Below, in pieces: positions 21,235-30,497 of a stretch of DNA of 64,000 nucleotides; positions within the stretch are counted from its first letter, which is position 1; every line of letters begins with the position of its first letter. This DNA comes from Halomonas smyrnensis AAD6 (GTDB taxonomy: Bacteria; Pseudomonadota; Gammaproteobacteria; Pseudomonadales; Halomonadaceae): assembly GCF_000265245.1 (NCBI RefSeq), contig NZ_AJKS02000004.1:161449-225448 (forward strand), read 5' to 3'. The position numbers were made by a program, and so were the translations under genes. Under the pieces are notes generated by a model. It did not search any database, was not told the DNA's origin, and worked only from the letters and a program-made list of their open reading frames with translations.

Positions 21235-21993
21235 TCAGGCGAGGTGCAGGGAGACGTCGTGCTGGTGAAGCAGTTCCTGGATGCGCTCTGAGGGGGGGCG
21301 ATCGGTGAACAGCGCATCGAGCTGGGAGAGATTGCCTTGGCGAACCACGGGGTTACGCTGAAACTTCGAGTGGTCGGCGGCCAGGAAAACCTGACGGGAG
21401 TTCTGGATGATGGCCTGGGCGACGCGGACTTCCTGGTAGTCGAACTCAAGCAGCGAGCCGTCCTCGTCGATGCCGCTGATGCCGATGATGCCGAAGTCGA
21501 CCTTGAACTGGTTGATGAAGTCGATGGTCGCTTCGCCGATGATGCCGCCGTCGCGGGAGCGGACCTGGCCGCCGGCAACGATGACGTTGAAATCTTCCTT
21601 GCGCTGCAGGATGGCGGCCACATTGAGGTTGTTGGTGATGACTTCGAGCCCACTGTGATCGAGCAGGGCTTCGGCAATGACTTCGTTGCTGGTGCCGATG
21701 TTGATGAAGAGCGAGGCATGATTGGGGATGTGGTGGGCGAGCAGAGCCGCGATGCGCTGCTTGGCCTCCAGGTTGAGGTTCTTGCGCATCGCGTAGGCGG
21801 TGTTGACCGTGCTGGATTCCAGGCCCGCTCCGCCGTGAACGCGCCGTACCTGGCCCTCGCCGGAGAGACGGTTGAGATCGCGGCGGATCGTCTGCGGGGT
21901 GACGGCAAAGTGCTCGGTGAGCTGTTCGATGCTGGCGTAGCCCTGGCGTCGAACGAGTTCGACGATGCTGTCTTGGCGCTGCTGTGGGGTCAT
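21235..21993 (-). CDS. glpR: DeoR-family glycerol-3-phosphate regulon repressor
   Basis: A 252-residue DeoR-family protein. The N-terminal helix-turn-helix is [20 protein letters not shown].. followed by [20 protein letters not shown] at about 28-47 and the DeoR signature [10 protein letters not shown] near 50. The C-terminal DeoRC sensor domain has [25 protein letters not shown] near 95 and [14 protein letters not shown] near 130. It represses glp genes until glycerol 3-phosphate binds. It lies between divergent glpK and co-directional glpD, and both have candidate operators, which supports the gene name. Confidence 0.92.
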   Translation of the reverse strand: MTPQQRQDSIVELVRRQGYASIEQLTEHFAVTPQTIRRDLNRLSGEGQVRRVHGGAGLESSTVNTAYAMRKNLNLEAKQRIAALLAHHIPNHASLFINIGTSNEVIAEALLDHSGLEVITNNLNVAAILQRKEDFNVIVAGGQVRSRDGGIIGEATIDFINQFKVDFGIIGISGIDEDGSLLEFDYQEVRVAQAIIQNSRQVFLAADHSKFQRNPVVRQGNLSQLDALFTDRPPSERIQELLHQHDVSLHLA

Positions 21994-22135
21994 GCTAACT
22001 CCTTGAAGAAGTAGGATTCTACGCCATCCCGAGTGTCGCTGCAGGGGGTTCCCGATGCGGCAGGTTCGCCGAAAGTCTTAGGTGGAAGGCGGCGTCGCCA
22101 ATTGAGCGTTAACAGTCACTAGCGTAGTCTTTTGA

Positions 22136-22176
22136 TCATAATCGAACATTTTTCGATAAAAGCGAAAGTGTTCCCG
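22136..22176. promoter_or_regulatory. GlpR-type operator region upstream of glpK
   Basis: TCGAACATTTTTCGATAAAA (from 22142) and AGCGAAAGTGTTC (to 22173) give repeated TTCG/CGAA half-sites like those before glpD. The region lies between the divergent glpR and glpK starts. Confidence 0.55.
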
Positions 22177-22206
22177 AGACAACGAGCAATATCAGGATAA
22201 ATCCTC

Positions 22207-23715
22207 ATGGCCTCTTACCTTCTTGCTATCGACCAGGGGACCACCAGCTCCCGGGCGATCCTCTTTGATCGCGAGGGTCGTAGTATCGCTGCGTCTCAGC
22301 GTGAGTTTCCTCAGCAGTTTCCCGCTGATGGATGGGTCGAGCATGATCCCGAAGCTATCTGGGAGAGTGTGGTGGCGACCTGCCGAGAGGTTATCGCCAA
22401 GCAGGGGGTAGCCATAGAGGATATCGCCGGGATCGGCATCACTAATCAGCGAGAGACTACTCTGCTGTGGGACCGGGAATCCGGTGAGCCGCTCCACAAC
22501 GCGATTGTCTGGCAGGATCGGCGTACCGCCGAACGCTGCCAGCAGCTTCGTGACGCCGGGCATACCGAGCTGGTGCAGGCGCGTACCGGGCTGTTGATCG
22601 ATCCCTATTTCTCGGCGACCAAGCTGGCGTGGTTGCTGGATAACGTCGAGGGCGCGCGGGAGCGGGCTGAGCGTGGTGAGCTGGCGTTCGGAACGGTCGA
22701 TACCTTTCTGATCTGGCGTCTCACCGGTGGTCGGGTGCATGCCACGGACGCGACCAACGCGTCGCGCACGGCGTTGTTCGACATCCATTCGCAGCGCTGG
22801 GATTCGGATCTGCTGGCGCTGTTTGATATCCCGGCGAGCCTGCTACCCGACGTGCGAGATTCCAGTGACGATTTCGGCTCTGTGCGGCCAGAGCTGCTGG
22901 GCGGTGAGCTGCCGATTGCCGGTGTCGCCGGCGATCAGCAGGCCGCGTTGGTGGGGCAGGCCTGCTTCTCGCCGGGCATGGGCAAGAGTACCTATGGCAC
23001 CGGTTGCTTCATGATCGTCAATACCGGGGAAGTGGCTGAGGCCTCGCGTAATCGTCTGCTCACGACGGTGGGTTATCGTCTCGATGGCGTGCCGACCTAC
23101 GCCATGGAGGGCAGTATTTTCGTCGCCGGTGCCACGGTGCAGTGGCTGCGCGACGGTCTGAAATTGTTTGCCGATGCCGCCGAGACCGAAACGCTGGCGC
23201 GTGAGACCAAGAGCGGTCAAAGCGTATATCTGGTGCCAGCCTTTACCGGGCTTGGTGCGCCTCATTGGGACCCCAAGGCCCGTGGGGCGATCCTTGGGCT
23301 GACGCGAGACACCGGGATTGCCGATATCGTGGCCGCCGGTCTCCAGGCGGTCTGCTATCAGACGCGGGACCTCCAGGTGTGCATGAGTGACGATATGAGT
23401 ACTCCGCCGGGCACTCTCAGGGTGGATGGCGGCATGGTCGCGAACAACTGGTTGATGCAGTTCCTGGCCGATATGCTGGGAGTGCAGGTGGATCGCCCGG
23501 GGATTCTAGAAACCACCGCGCTTGGGGCGGCCTATCTGGCCGGTCTGCGCCTTGGCTGGTACCGGGATCTCGAGGAAATTGCATCCCTCTGGCATAACGA
23601 GAGCAGCTTCTTTCCGTCAATGGAGGAGTGCGAGCGCGAACGCCTCTACAGCGGTTGGCTGGAAGCGGTAGAGCGCGTGCGCTGTGATCCCGAAGGAGCG
23701 GCGACAACTTCCTGA
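22207..23715 (+). CDS. glpK: Glycerol kinase
   Basis: A 502-residue FGGY-family kinase that phosphorylates glycerol to sn-glycerol 3-phosphate with ATP in the cytosol. Diagnostic are the phosphate-1 loop [18 protein letters not shown] at the N-terminus, [20 protein letters not shown] near 80, [18 protein letters not shown] near 180 and the GlpK C-terminal motif [19 protein letters not shown] near 400. Length equals E. coli GlpK. It is divergent from glpR. Besides dietary glycerol, it would capture glycerol released when the upstream sulfoquinovosidase cleaves sulfoquinovosyl glycerol (inference). Confidence 0.96.
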   Translation: MASYLLAIDQGTTSSRAILFDREGRSIAASQREFPQQFPADGWVEHDPEAIWESVVATCREVIAKQGVAIEDIAGIGITNQRETTLLWDRESGEPLHNAIVWQDRRTAERCQQLRDAGHTELVQARTGLLIDPYFSATKLAWLLDNVEGARERAERGELAFGTVDTFLIWRLTGGRVHATDATNASRTALFDIHSQRWDSDLLALFDIPASLLPDVRDSSDDFGSVRPELLGGELPIAGVAGDQQAALVGQACFSPGMGKSTYGTGCFMIVNTGEVAEASRNRLLTTVGYRLDGVPTYAMEGSIFVAGATVQWLRDGLKLFADAAETETLARETKSGQSVYLVPAFTGLGAPHWDPKARGAILGLTRDTGIADIVAAGLQAVCYQTRDLQVCMSDDMSTPPGTLRVDGGMVANNWLMQFLADMLGVQVDRPGILETTALGAAYLAGLRLGWYRDLEEIASLWHNESSFFPSMEECERERLYSGWLEAVERVRCDPEGAATTS

Positions 23716-23753
23716 TCCGCCGCGACTTGTTTGCGTAAAGCGGAGAAAAGGAC

Positions 23754-23781
23754 TTGCATTTTTCCGCGGTGTCCGTAGAAT
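23754..23781 (+). promoter_or_regulatory. Promoter of the tRNA-Val array
   Basis: TTGCAT (23754-23759), a 16-base spacer and TAGAAT (23776-23781) lie about 45 bases before the first tRNA. Confidence 0.6.
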
Positions 23782-23825
23782 ACGCATCCGTTGTCACGGC
23801 ACAGATCGCCGCAAACAGCGAATGT

Positions 23826-23902
23826 AGGACCATAGCTCAGTTGGTTAGAGCGCCACGTTGACATCGTGGAGGTCGGCGGTTCAAATCCGCCTGGTCCTAC
23901 CA
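23826..23902 (+). tRNA. tRNA-Val (anticodon GAC), copy 1
   Basis: 77 bases with encoded CCA. The acceptor stem AGGACCA/TGGTCCT, the D arm with AGCTCAGTTGGTTAGAGC, the anticodon stem CCACG/CGTGG around loop TTGACAT (anticodon GAC, reading GUC) and the T arm with GTTCAAATC all fold. Confidence 0.97.
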
Positions 23903-23923
23903 GCGCGACACGACATCGATAGC

Positions 23924-24000
23924 AGGACCATAGCTCAGTTGGTTAGAGCGCCACGTTGACATCGTGGAGGTCGGCGGTTCAAATCCGCCTGGTCCTACCA
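23924..24000 (+). tRNA. tRNA-Val (anticodon GAC), copy 2
   Basis: Identical in sequence to the copy starting at 23826. It begins exactly 98 bases later, after a 21-base spacer. Confidence 0.97.
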
Positions 24001-24021
24001 TCGCGCCGCAACATCGACAGC

Positions 24022-24098
24022 AGGACCATAGCTCAGTTGGTTAGAGCGCCACGTTGACATCGTGGAGGTCGGCGGTTCAAATCCGCCTGGTCCTACCA
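24022..24098 (+). tRNA. tRNA-Val (anticodon GAC), copy 3
   Basis: Identical to the first two copies, again 98 bases downstream, with a 21-base spacer. It is followed directly by the array terminator. Confidence 0.97.
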
Positions 24099-24106
24099 GA
24101 TTCCGT

Positions 24107-24142
24107 AAAAACGCCCCGAGGCTCACGCTTCGGGGCGTTTTT
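24107..24142 (+). terminator. Rho-independent terminator of the tRNA-Val array
   Basis: AAAACGCCCCGAG and its complement CTTCGGGGCGTTTTT flank a short loop. The stem is strong and ends in a T run on the plus strand. Confidence 0.9.
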
Positions 24143-24232
24143 CGTTGTGCCTGTGGCTGTCTGCGGCTCGGTGGTGCTGGAGCGATGCGCTTTAGCCCGG
24201 CGGCAGTCGCGACCGCCGGGCGGAGCAGGCCT

Positions 24233-24688
24233 CTAGTCGAGATCGCTGCGCTCGGCGAACACCTTCACCAGCGCCTCGAGGCCGGCCTGATCGTCGGCGC
24301 CGAAGCGGCCGCGCGTCGGGCTGTCCAGGTCGAGCACGCCCCACAGACGTTCGTTCACCACGATCGGGATCACCAGCTCGGCCTGGGAGGCGGCGTCGCA
24401 GGCGATGTGGTCGGGGATGGCGTGGACGTCCTCGACCCGCTGCGTCTCGCGGGAACGCGCCGCGGCGCCACATACGCCCTTGCTGAATGGAATCGGATGG
24501 CAGGCGGGCTGGCCCTGGAAGGGGCCGAGCGACAGCACCTCGGGCCGGCGCTGCAGATAGAAGCCGACCCAGTTCAGTTCGGGCACCTGCTGCATGATGA
24601 AGGCGCAGGTCTGGGCGCTGTTGGTCAGCCAGTCGCGGGTGTCCAGCAGGGCGTCGAGCTGGCGGGCGAGCAGGGCATAGTCGGTCAT
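24233..24688 (-). CDS. msrC: Free methionine-(R)-sulfoxide reductase (GAF domain)
   Basis: A 151-residue single-GAF-domain protein. Three cysteines at C63 (QPACHP), C73 (GVCGAA) and C97 (IACDAA) have the 10- and 24-residue spacing of the catalytic cysteines of E. coli fRMsr (YebR/MsrC). LNWVGFYL near 38 and GVLDLDSPTRGRF near 125 complete the family pattern. It reduces free methionine-R-sulfoxide to methionine in the cytosol, with thioredoxin as the usual donor. The ATG at 24688 is used; longer in-frame upstream sequence would run into metQ and lacks similarity. It lies 82 bases after metQ on the same strand, so imported oxidised methionine may be its substrate. Confidence 0.88.
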   Translation of the reverse strand: MTDYALLARQLDALLDTRDWLTNSAQTCAFIMQQVPELNWVGFYLQRRPEVLSLGPFQGQPACHPIPFSKGVCGAAARSRETQRVEDVHAIPDHIACDAASQAELVIPIVVNERLWGVLDLDSPTRGRFGADDQAGLEALVKVFAERSDLD

Positions 24689-24707
24689 GATCTCTCCTTC
24701 AACGACG

Positions 24708-24731
24708 GAGGCCGGCCCATGGGCCGGCCTC
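24708..24731. repeat. 24-base perfect palindrome between metQ and msrC
   Basis: GAGGCCGGCCCA followed by its exact reverse complement spans 24708-24731. A second, imperfect GC palindrome around CGCGCCATGGCGCG follows at about 24745-24765. There is no T tract. It could end or stabilise the metNIQ transcript 3' end. Confidence 0.6.
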
Positions 24732-24770
24732 ATCGGTGCGTGATCGCGCGCCATGGCGCGATCGTGCGCC

Positions 24771-25580
24771 TTATTCGGCTTCGTCTTCGGTCCAGCCCGG
24801 CACCGCGGCGCCGTCGAACAGCTCCTCGGCCTTGGCGGCCACTTCGTCGCTCTGATAGGCGTCGACCAGCTGCTGGATCTCCTCGCGGTCCTCGTCACCG
24901 GCGCGCACGGCGATCAGGTTGACGTAGGGCGAGTTCGGGCCTTCCTTGATCAGCGCGTCGTCCAGGCTCAGGCCGGCCGGCTGGGCGAAGGTGTTGTTGA
25001 TGAAGGCCATGTCCACGTCGGGCAGCACGCGGGGCAGCTGGGCGGCCTCGATCTCGCGGAAGTCGAAGTCATGCGGGTTCTCGACCACGTTCAGCGGGGT
25101 GGCCTCGAGGTTCGACGGGTCGTCCAGGGTGATCAGGCCCTGCTCGTGCATCAGGATCAGCGAACGGCCTTCGTTGGTCGGGTCGTTGGGCAGGGCGATG
25201 GTGGCCCCGTCCGGCAGCGCGTCGATGCTGTCGAACTTCTCGGAGTAGGCGCCGATCGGGTAGACGAAGGTGTGGCCGGCGATGGCGAAGTCGTAGCCGC
25301 GGTCGTCGATCATCGACTGCATGTACGGTTCGTGCTGGTAGGCGTTGGCATCCAGGCTGCCGTCGGCCAGGGCGGCGTTGGGCGTGACGTAATCGGTGAA
25401 CTCGACGATCTCGACGTCCAGGCCGTACTCGCGCTCGGCGACGTCGGCGGCGACCTGCATGACATCGGTCTCGGGGCCGGCCACGGTGCCGATCTTGATG
25501 CCGTGCTCGTCGGCGTTGGCCTGGCCGATCGCGAGGGCCAGGGCGGAAGCGGCGAGGCCGCCGATCAGGATGCTGCGCAT
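24771..25580 (-). CDS. metQ: Methionine ABC transporter substrate-binding protein (NlpA family)
   Basis: A 269-residue NlpA/MetQ receptor. The mature part has KIGTVAGPETDVMQVAADVA near 30, DYVTPNAALADGSLDANAYQHEPYM near 62-86 and ALPNDPTNEGRSLILMHEQG near 130, all MetQ landmarks. The leader MRSILIGGLAASALALAIGQANA lacks a cysteine, so unlike most MetQ it appears to be a soluble secreted protein, not a lipoprotein. It binds D/L-methionine in the periplasm for MetNI. A separate promoter may precede it (25624-25652). It is third in the metN-metI-metQ order. Confidence 0.9.
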   Translation of the reverse strand: MRSILIGGLAASALALAIGQANADEHGIKIGTVAGPETDVMQVAADVAEREYGLDVEIVEFTDYVTPNAALADGSLDANAYQHEPYMQSMIDDRGYDFAIAGHTFVYPIGAYSEKFDSIDALPDGATIALPNDPTNEGRSLILMHEQGLITLDDPSNLEATPLNVVENPHDFDFREIEAAQLPRVLPDVDMAFINNTFAQPAGLSLDDALIKEGPNSPYVNLIAVRAGDEDREEIQQLVDAYQSDEVAAKAEELFDGAAVPGWTEDEAE

Positions 25581-25623
25581 ATCGATGTCTCCCTGTCGAA
25601 GCTGACGTGAGGTTCGTCCACTA

Positions 25624-25652
25624 CTATAAAGGTATAAAAACGAGATGTGTAA
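25624..25652 (-). promoter_or_regulatory. Possible internal promoter for metQ
   Basis: On the minus strand TTACAC (25652-25647), 17 bases, TTATAG (25629-25624), within an AT-rich stretch between metI and metQ. It could supply extra receptor relative to the permease. Confidence 0.45.
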
Positions 25653-25679
25653 TGCTATCTGGTTATCGAGTCGATGCGC

Positions 25680-26313
25680 TCACTTGTGATCGCTCTTGCG
25701 CACCAGATAGTCCCCCAGGCTCTGGAAGCCTTGCACCATGACCACCAGGATCACCACGGTGATCAGCATGATGGTGGGGTTGAAGCGGTTGTAGCCGTAG
25801 CGGATGCCGAGGTCGCCCAGGCCGCCGCCGCCTACCGCGCCGGCCATGGCGGAGTAGCTGATCAGGGTCACGATGGTCACGGTCAGGGCGGTGAAGATGC
25901 CGCCGCGAGCCTCGGGCAGCAGTACCCGGGTGATGATCTGCCAGGGCGTGGCGCCCATGGACTGGGCGGCTTCCACCAGGCCCGGCGGGATCTCGTTCAG
26001 CGCGCCTTCGACCAGCCGCGCCACGAACGGAATGGCGGCGATGGTCAGCGGCACCACCGCGGCGTTGGTGCCGATGGAGGAGCCGACCAGGGCGCGGGTG
26101 AAGGGAATGATGGCCACCATCAGGATGATGAAGGGCACCGAGCGGCCGACGTTGGTGATGATGCCGAGCACGCCGTTGAGCGCCGGCTGGGCCAGCACCT
26201 GGCGGGGGCGGGTGACGTTGAGCAGCACGCCCAGCGGGATGCCCACCGCCGCGGAGATCAGCCCGGAGATCGCCACCATGTAAAGCGTGTCGAGGGTGGC
26301 CTCGAGAATCAGT

Positions 26314-26333
<20 letters not shown>
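25680..26333 (-). CDS. metI: Methionine ABC transporter permease
   Basis: A 217-residue inner-membrane permease with about five helices and the EAA-like loop FVARLVEGALNEIPPGLVEAAQSMGATPWQIITRVLLPEA near 100-140. It carries the MetI C-terminus GGGGLGDLGIRYGYNRFNPTIM. The ATG at 26333 is backed by GGAGG upstream and overlaps the end of metN by 20 bases, a coupled arrangement. With MetN and MetQ it imports methionine and its analogues. Confidence 0.93.
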
Positions 26334-27363
<1,030 letters not shown>

Positions 27364-27418
27364 CTGGGCCACCGGGGTGGCGCCGGGGGAGGGGCGGGCC
27401 GTCAGCCGGCGAGCGGCC

Positions 27419-27446
27419 AAAAAAAAGGCCACCCTGACGGGTGGCC
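27419..27446 (-). terminator. Intrinsic terminator in the metNIQ leader
   Basis: On the minus strand GGCCACCC, a 4-base loop and GGGTGGCC are followed by eight T. It is perfectly paired and placed 56 bases upstream of the metN start, so read-through is needed to express metNIQ unless a second promoter exists. Confidence 0.88.
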
Positions 27447-27553
27447 ATCAACGCTGGACACACCCTTTTAGCTGCACTTCCTGAGCGCACGGCGCAAAGA
27501 CCATGCGTCAGCGGCGCCCGCAATCCGGGTCCAAATCGGCGCCGTCAAAATGT
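27419..27553 (-). ncRNA. Candidate attenuated leader RNA of metNIQ
   Basis: Transcription from the promoter at 27560-27588 would give a leader of about 135 bases that runs into a perfect terminator (27446-27419) before metN. Within it, a pair of GGCGCC blocks flank a purine-rich stretch, and a frame of 18 codons (two Cys, no Met) ends 2 bases before the terminator stem. I cannot match it to a known riboswitch class. It may be a cis-acting attenuator or a stand-alone small RNA. The rest of the 27364-27807 gap (27589-27807) shows nothing else I can support. Confidence 0.45.
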
Positions 27554-27559
27554 GCGCGT

Positions 27560-27588
27560 ATCCTAGGGTTCGAACGGGCGTATGTCAA
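27560..27588 (-). promoter_or_regulatory. Promoter of the metNIQ leader
   Basis: On the minus strand consensus TTGACA (27588-27583), a 17-base spacer and TAGGAT (27565-27560). Confidence 0.7.
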
Positions 27589-27807
27589 ACCATTTGGTCC
27601 AAGTTGGCGTTCTCTGGCCGGGCTGGTGGTGAGAATGCCCAGAAAAATGCCTGAGACAGGAAAAACGTCTGGCGAAAGGGGCGGGCAGGGGTGTCCGGTC
27701 GGCCCCGTGGTCCACCGACGCCGCCATGGACGCCAGGTGCCGCCTTTTCCTACACTGATCGCCTTTTCGCCCGTCCGGGCGGTACGACACGAGAGGAAGA
27801 GCAGCAC

Positions 27808-28437
27808 ATGTTCACAGGCATCGTGCAGGGCATGGCCGAGGTGGTGGCCATCGAGGAGGCGGAGGCCTTTCGCACCCATGTAGTGCGCCTGCCGGGGGCG
27901 CTGGGCGAGGGACTGGAGATCGGTGCGTCGGTGGCGCACAACGGGGTCTGCCTGACCGTCACCGCGATCGACGGCGAGCGCGTCAGCTTCGACCTGATGC
28001 GCGAGACGCTGCGCGTCACCAATCTCGGCGAGCTGGCCGTCGGCGACCGGGTCAACGTCGAGCGCGCGGCGCGCTTCGGCGACGAGATCGGCGGCCATGC
28101 CATGTCAGGCCACGTCATCGCCACCGCCGAGCTGGTGTCGCTCGACGAGGCACCCAACAATCGTCGGCTGTGGTTCGAGCTGCCCGAGACCCTGGGTCGC
28201 TTCGTGTTCGACAAGGGCTACATCGGCGTGGACGGGGCCAGCCTGACCATCGGCGAGGCGCGCCCGGCCACCGCCGATCACGGCCCGCGGTTCTGCGTCG
28301 ATCTGATCCCCGAGACCCTGGCGCGGACCGTGCTCGCCGACCGGGTGCCGGGCGATCACGTCAACATCGAGATCGATCCCCAGACCCAGGCCATCGTCGA
28401 GACGGTGGAGCGGGTCATGGCCTCGCGCGGGGCCTGA
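27808..28437 (+). CDS. ribE: Riboflavin synthase, alpha subunit
   Basis: A 209-residue protein that dismutates two 6,7-dimethyl-8-ribityllumazine molecules to riboflavin. It has two homologous barrel repeats: MFTGIVQGMAEV with HNGVCLTV near 50, and DEIGGHAMSGHVIATAEL near 95 with DGASLTIGEA near 150. The MFTGIV start, NGVCLTV and DGASLT motifs are strictly typical of the family. The ATG at 27808 follows GAGAGGAAGAG. It stands alone here. No FMN riboswitch was recognised upstream. Confidence 0.95.
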   Translation: MFTGIVQGMAEVVAIEEAEAFRTHVVRLPGALGEGLEIGASVAHNGVCLTVTAIDGERVSFDLMRETLRVTNLGELAVGDRVNVERAARFGDEIGGHAMSGHVIATAELVSLDEAPNNRRLWFELPETLGRFVFDKGYIGVDGASLTIGEARPATADHGPRFCVDLIPETLARTVLADRVPGDHVNIEIDPQTQAIVETVERVMASRGA

Positions 28438-28520
28438 GGCGTTCAGTGTGCGTTGGCCAGCCCGCTGGCCAGCGCTCTGGCCATCCCTTATACCTCTGAA
28501 GGCCGTGCCGCATTGTCGCT

Positions 28521-28557
28521 AGCGGATGGCGCCTCGATTCCCGGGGCGCCATCCGCT
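28521..28557. repeat. 13-base inverted repeat upstream of the purine permease
   Basis: AGCGGATGGCGCC (28521-28533) and its exact reverse complement (28545-28557) flank an 11-base loop, 62 bases before the permease start. There is no T tract. It may be an operator, a leader hairpin or a factor-independent 3' end for ribE. Confidence 0.6.
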
Positions 28558-28618
28558 ACCATGTGCGGCTTTTCTCGCACCCAGCAGGACGCCACGCGCC
28601 GCACAGGACGACTTCTCC

Positions 28619-29923
28619 ATGCAGAAAAGCCTGATCGAACGTCACTTCAAGCTCGCCGAACACGGCACGAACGTGAAGACCGAGATCATCGCCGGGATCA
28701 CCACCTTCCTGACGATGGCCTACATCATCTTCGTCAACCCGAGCATCCTTTCCGAGTCCGGCATGGACTACGGCGCGGTATTCGTCGCCACCTGCGTGGC
28801 CTCCGCGGTGGGTTGTCTCATCATGGGCCTGTGGGCCAACTATCCCATCGCCATGGCGCCCGGCATGGGCCTCAATGCCTTCTTCACCTACGGCGTGGTA
28901 ATGGGCATGGGCTATGCCTGGGAGACGGCGCTGGGGGCGGTCTTCCTGTCCGGCTTCACCTTCTTCCTGCTCAGCGTGTTCCGCATCCGCGAGTGGATCA
29001 TCAACGCGATTCCCATGTCGCTGCGCCTGGGGATCGCCGCCGGTATCGGCCTGTTCCTGGCCATGATCGCGCTGAAGAACGCCGGCATCGTGGTCGCCAA
29101 TCCGGCCACCTACGTGGCGCTGGGCGATCTCTCCGAACCCGCCGCCCTCTATGCGCTGCTCGGCTTCTTCGTGATCACCGCGCTGTCGCATCTGCGCGTC
29201 ACCGGCGCGGTGATGATCGGCATCCTCGGCGTCACCGTGCTGTCGATGCTGCTCGGCCACAACGAGTTCGGCGGCATCGTCTCCATGCCGCCCTCCGTCG
29301 CGCCGACACTGATGCAGCTCGATGTGGCCGGCGCCTTCGACGTGGCCATGATCAGCGTGGTGTTTGCCTTCCTGTTCGTCGACCTGTTCGACACCTCAGG
29401 CACCCTGATCGGCGTCGCCCACCGTGGCGGCCTGCTCGACGAGAACGGCAAGCTGCCGCGCATCGGTCGCGCCATGATGGCCGACAGCGGGGCCTCCATG
29501 GCCGGTGCGGCGCTCGGCACCTCGACCACCACCAGCTACATCGAATCCACCGCCGGCATCATCTCCGGCGGGCGTACCGGCCTGACCGCCGTGGTGGTCG
29601 GCGTGCTGTTCCTGATCAGCCTGTTCTTCTCGCCGCTGGCCGGCTCCATACCGGCCTATGCCACCGCCGGCGCGCTGCTCTATGTGGCGGTGCTGATGGC
29701 GGGCAGCCTGGCGCACGCCGACTGGGATGACGCCACCGAAGCGGCGCCGGTGCTGATCGCGGCGCTGGCCATGCCGCTGACCTTTTCCATCGCCGAGGGC
29801 ATCGCCCTGGGCTTCGTCAGCTATGCCGCCATCAAGGCCCTGTCCGGTCGCTTCCGCGATCTGAACCCGGCCGTGGTGGTGCTGGCGCTGGTCTTCAGCG
29901 CCAAGCTGTTGTTCCTCGACTGA
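28619..29923 (+). CDS. AzgA-type purine permease (NCS2/AzgA family)
   Basis: A 434-residue inner-membrane protein with about 12 to 14 membrane segments that imports hypoxanthine, guanine or adenine with protons. Family landmarks: the N-terminal TEIIAGITTFLTMAYIIFVNP at about 20-40, MAPGMGLNAFFTYGVV near 80, VFAFLFVDLFDTSGTLIGVAH near 245 and GTSTTTSYIESTAGIISGGRTGLTA near 300. The ATG at 28619 is chosen because upstream in-frame residues are Arg/Pro-rich and unconserved. It lies 21 bases before apt, suggesting a purine uptake and salvage unit. Confidence 0.9.
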   Translation: MQKSLIERHFKLAEHGTNVKTEIIAGITTFLTMAYIIFVNPSILSESGMDYGAVFVATCVASAVGCLIMGLWANYPIAMAPGMGLNAFFTYGVVMGMGYAWETALGAVFLSGFTFFLLSVFRIREWIINAIPMSLRLGIAAGIGLFLAMIALKNAGIVVANPATYVALGDLSEPAALYALLGFFVITALSHLRVTGAVMIGILGVTVLSMLLGHNEFGGIVSMPPSVAPTLMQLDVAGAFDVAMISVVFAFLFVDLFDTSGTLIGVAHRGGLLDENGKLPRIGRAMMADSGASMAGAALGTSTTTSYIESTAGIISGGRTGLTAVVVGVLFLISLFFSPLAGSIPAYATAGALLYVAVLMAGSLAHADWDDATEAAPVLIAALAMPLTFSIAEGIALGFVSYAAIKALSGRFRDLNPAVVVLALVFSAKLLFLD

Positions 29924-29944
29924 CACCGACCGACGAGAATCGCG

Positions 29945-30490
29945 ATGAGCATCTACGGCGACTACATCAAGTCCGTCATCCGCACCGTCCCCGACTGGCC
30001 GCAGCCGGGCGTCAACTTCCGTGACATCACGCCGCTGCTGCAGAACAGCTCGGCCTTCCGCAAGCTGATCGACAGCTTCGTGCACCGCTACCAGGACCTG
30101 GAGCTCGACGCCATCGCCGCCATCGATGCCCGCGGCTTCATCGTCGGTGCGCCGCTGGCCTACGAGCTGGGTTGCAGCTTCGTGCCGGTGCGCAAGAAGG
30201 GCAAGCTGCCGTTCAAGACCATCAGCGAGACCTACACGCTGGAATACGGTGAGGCCGAGGTCGAACTGCACAGCGACGCCTTCCGCGAGGGCGACCGCAT
30301 CCTGGTGGTCGACGACCTGATCGCCACCGGCGGCACCATGCTGGCCGCGGCCAAGCTGATCACCCGTAGCGGCGGCCATGTGGTGGAGACGTCCACCATC
30401 GTCGACCTCCCGGATCTGGGCGGCGCCGATCGTATCCGCGAGGCCGGCTTCAACGTCTTCGCGGTCTGTTCCTTCACCGAGGACGAGTGA
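29945..30490 (+). CDS. apt: Adenine phosphoribosyltransferase
   Basis: A 181-residue type I phosphoribosyltransferase that converts adenine and PRPP to AMP. It begins [31 protein letters not shown], the classic Apt N-terminus with the base-binding FRDITPLL. It also has [16 protein letters not shown] near 60 and the PRPP-binding loop [17 protein letters not shown] near 119-135. Length matches E. coli Apt (183). It is coupled with the upstream purine permease and the downstream gpt. Confidence 0.96.
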   Translation: MSIYGDYIKSVIRTVPDWPQPGVNFRDITPLLQNSSAFRKLIDSFVHRYQDLELDAIAAIDARGFIVGAPLAYELGCSFVPVRKKGKLPFKTISETYTLEYGEAEVELHSDAFREGDRILVVDDLIATGGTMLAAAKLITRSGGHVVETSTIVDLPDLGGADRIREAGFNVFAVCSFTEDE

Positions 30491-30497
30491 CGCCATC

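Noticed and set aside
23700-24150. Integration site of a mobile element at the tRNA-Val array
   Set aside because: No integrase gene, no partial tRNA 3' duplicate and no att-like direct repeat at the other edge (about 3.7 kb) could be found, so no mobile element is claimed.
27449-27505. 18-codon frame in the metNIQ leader as a methionine leader peptide
   Set aside because: It contains no Met beyond the start and has no convincing ribosome site, so a classical Met-codon attenuation mechanism is not supported. It is retained only as a description of the leader.
27589-27807. FMN riboswitch upstream of ribE
   Set aside because: I looked for the conserved AGGGGYGAAAUUC-like RFN elements in the 220 bases before ribE and did not see them.
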